A stretch of DNA of 37,563 nucleotides, from assembly GCA_003562075.1 (NCBI GenBank), contig PWWP01000304.1:1-37563 (forward strand), written 5' to 3'. The notes beneath the pieces are model-generated. The model was not told the DNA's origin and ran no database searches. It was given only the letters and a program-made list of their open reading frames with translations. This DNA is from Gemmatimonadota bacterium. GTDB taxonomy: Bacteria > Gemmatimonadota > Gemmatimonadetes > Longimicrobiales > Gaopeijiaceae. A program made the translations under genes and the position numbers. Of this stretch, positions 36,245-37,563 are shown one piece after another (positions within the stretch are counted from its first letter, which is position 1; every line of letters begins with the position of its first letter).

Positions 36245-37492
36245 ATGACGCCTATGGAAGGGGGCCCGGTAGAAGGGGGCCGCATCGCGTGGATGACGTT
36301 GGCTCTGCTCTCAGTGGCGGTCCTGCTGGCCATGTCTCCCTGGTTCACCGCGTCGGCGGCTGGAGACCTCTTCCGAGTCCGCTTGGGCCTTTCCACCTCG
36401 GAGCTGGCCTGGCTCACCGGAGCGGTCCAGGTGGGGTTCGTGGGAGGGACCCTGGTAGCGGCCGTCCTCAATCTGGCGGACATTGTTCCAGCCCGGCGGT
36501 ACTTTGCCGTCTCCGCCATCCTGGCGGCCGCGTCCAATGCCTTCCTTCTCCTGCCCTCCGACTATCTCCCTCTCCTGGTGGGACGGTTCCTGACAGGGTT
36601 CTTCCTGGCCGGCGTCTATCCCCCAGCCATGAAGATGGCCGCCACCTGGTTCCGGACGGCACGGGGAATGGCCATCGGAACGGTGGTGGGTGCGCTCACG
36701 GTGGGGAAGGCGGCCCCCTTCCTCCTTCGGGCTGGAGGCCAGGGTGAGGGCCTCCTGGTCATCCTGGGAAGCTCCCTGGCGGGAGTCGTGGCTGGAGGCT
36801 TCATCCTCTTCCTCTATCGAGATGGACCCTTTCCCTTTCCCCGGCGCCCCTTCCGCTGGGACCTGGTGGGTCAGGTCCTCCGCCATCGTCCCACCCGCTT
36901 GGCCACCTGGGGATACCTGGGACACATGTGGGAACTCTATGCCGTGTGGGCTGCCATCTCACTGTATTTCTTCGATGTCCTGACCGGAGGAGGCGTGATT
37001 CCTGCCGAAGCGGGTGCTTCCGCGGCTCTCCTGGCTTTCCTGGTCATCGCCGTGGGCGGCCCCGGCGCCGTAGCTGCAGGGGTAGCTGCCGATCGATGGG
37101 GTCGGGAGAGAGTCGCGAGCTTGGCCATGGCCGTGAGCGGAAGCTGTTGCCTCCTGGCGGGGTGGCTGGTCGGTGCCCCCCCGGCCCTGGTCCTGGTGGT
37201 GGGGTTGATCTGGGGGTTCAGCGTAGTTGCCGATTCGGCCCAGTTCTCAGCTCTGGTGACGGAGGTTGCGCCTCCCCACGCCGTGGGGACAGCCCTTACG
37301 CTCCAGACGGCCTTGGGATTTGCGCTCACCGCCGTGAGTATCTGGTTGGTCCACTGGAGTTACGAGAGCTGGGGTTGGGGACTCAGTTGGCTTCTCCTGG
37401 CACCAGGGCCTGCACTGGGGATCGTGGCCATGGTCCGCCTGCGACGACTCCGGGCTGCCGAGGAGCCCGGACCCGATCCCGGATCCGCCTAG
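36245..37492 (+). CDS. Major facilitator superfamily transporter
   Basis: Multiple TM helices; RIAWMTLALLSVAVLLAMSPWFTASAAG, LLVGRFLTGFFLAGVYPPAMKMAATWF, VAADRWGRERVASLAM. Start at ATG 36245 (or 36254) rather than 36164. Confidence 0.88.
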   Translation: MTPMEGGPVEGGRIAWMTLALLSVAVLLAMSPWFTASAAGDLFRVRLGLSTSELAWLTGAVQVGFVGGTLVAAVLNLADIVPARRYFAVSAILAAASNAFLLLPSDYLPLLVGRFLTGFFLAGVYPPAMKMAATWFRTARGMAIGTVVGALTVGKAAPFLLRAGGQGEGLLVILGSSLAGVVAGGFILFLYRDGPFPFPRRPFRWDLVGQVLRHRPTRLATWGYLGHMWELYAVWAAISLYFFDVLTGGGVIPAEAGASAALLAFLVIAVGGPGAVAAGVAADRWGRERVASLAMAVSGSCCLLAGWLVGAPPALVLVVGLIWGFSVVADSAQFSALVTEVAPPHAVGTALTLQTALGFALTAVSIWLVHWSYESWGWGLSWLLLAPGPALGIVAMVRLRRLRAAEEPGPDPGSA

Positions 37493-37563
37493 AAGGCGGT
37501 GGAAGGAAGTACACAGCGGCACCGGTGGGAGCGCTACTGAGGCCACTTCCTATAATGTATTCA

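Noticed and set aside
37551-37563. TATAATGTATTCA at the right edge as a promoter
   Set aside because: Perfect -10-like hexamer, but no convincing -35 and the downstream gene is outside the window, so it cannot be supported.

Overview
High-GC bacterial chromosomal window with no convincing phage, IS element or CRISPR array. Left end: a housekeeping run folD(partial)-xseA-xseB-ispA-dxs-nadK-recN, followed by a convergent secreted/outer-membrane-type protein and two tRNAs (Gly-GCC, Cys-GCA). Middle (about 10.4-24.5 kb): genes that look stress-related, namely a coiled-coil sll1863-like protein, trehalose-6-phosphate synthase (otsA), an N-terminally truncated NarL/LuxR-type regulator, a DsrE-like lipoprotein, Hsp20, a 2864-aa cyclic beta-1,2-glucan synthase (NdvB/ChvB type) and a tandem UspA protein. 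Right part: decayed amidinotransferase and APC-permease remnants fused together, a histidine ammonia-lyase, a low-complexity secreted protein with 24-bp repeats, rho, an SRPBCC protein, a helical-repeat-like secreted protein, a class I/II aminotransferase, a GGDEF-REC-HD-GYP protein whose signature residues are altered in all three domains, and an MFS transporter. I found no clear previously undescribed multi-gene system. The best second-look items are the scarred pseudogene fusion, the tRNA-Cys-like 3'-end duplication, the degenerate signalling proteins, the Rho lacking its N-terminal domain and preceded by a possible leader ORF, and the stress-gene cluster. All family calls come from motif recognition by eye; no searches were run.
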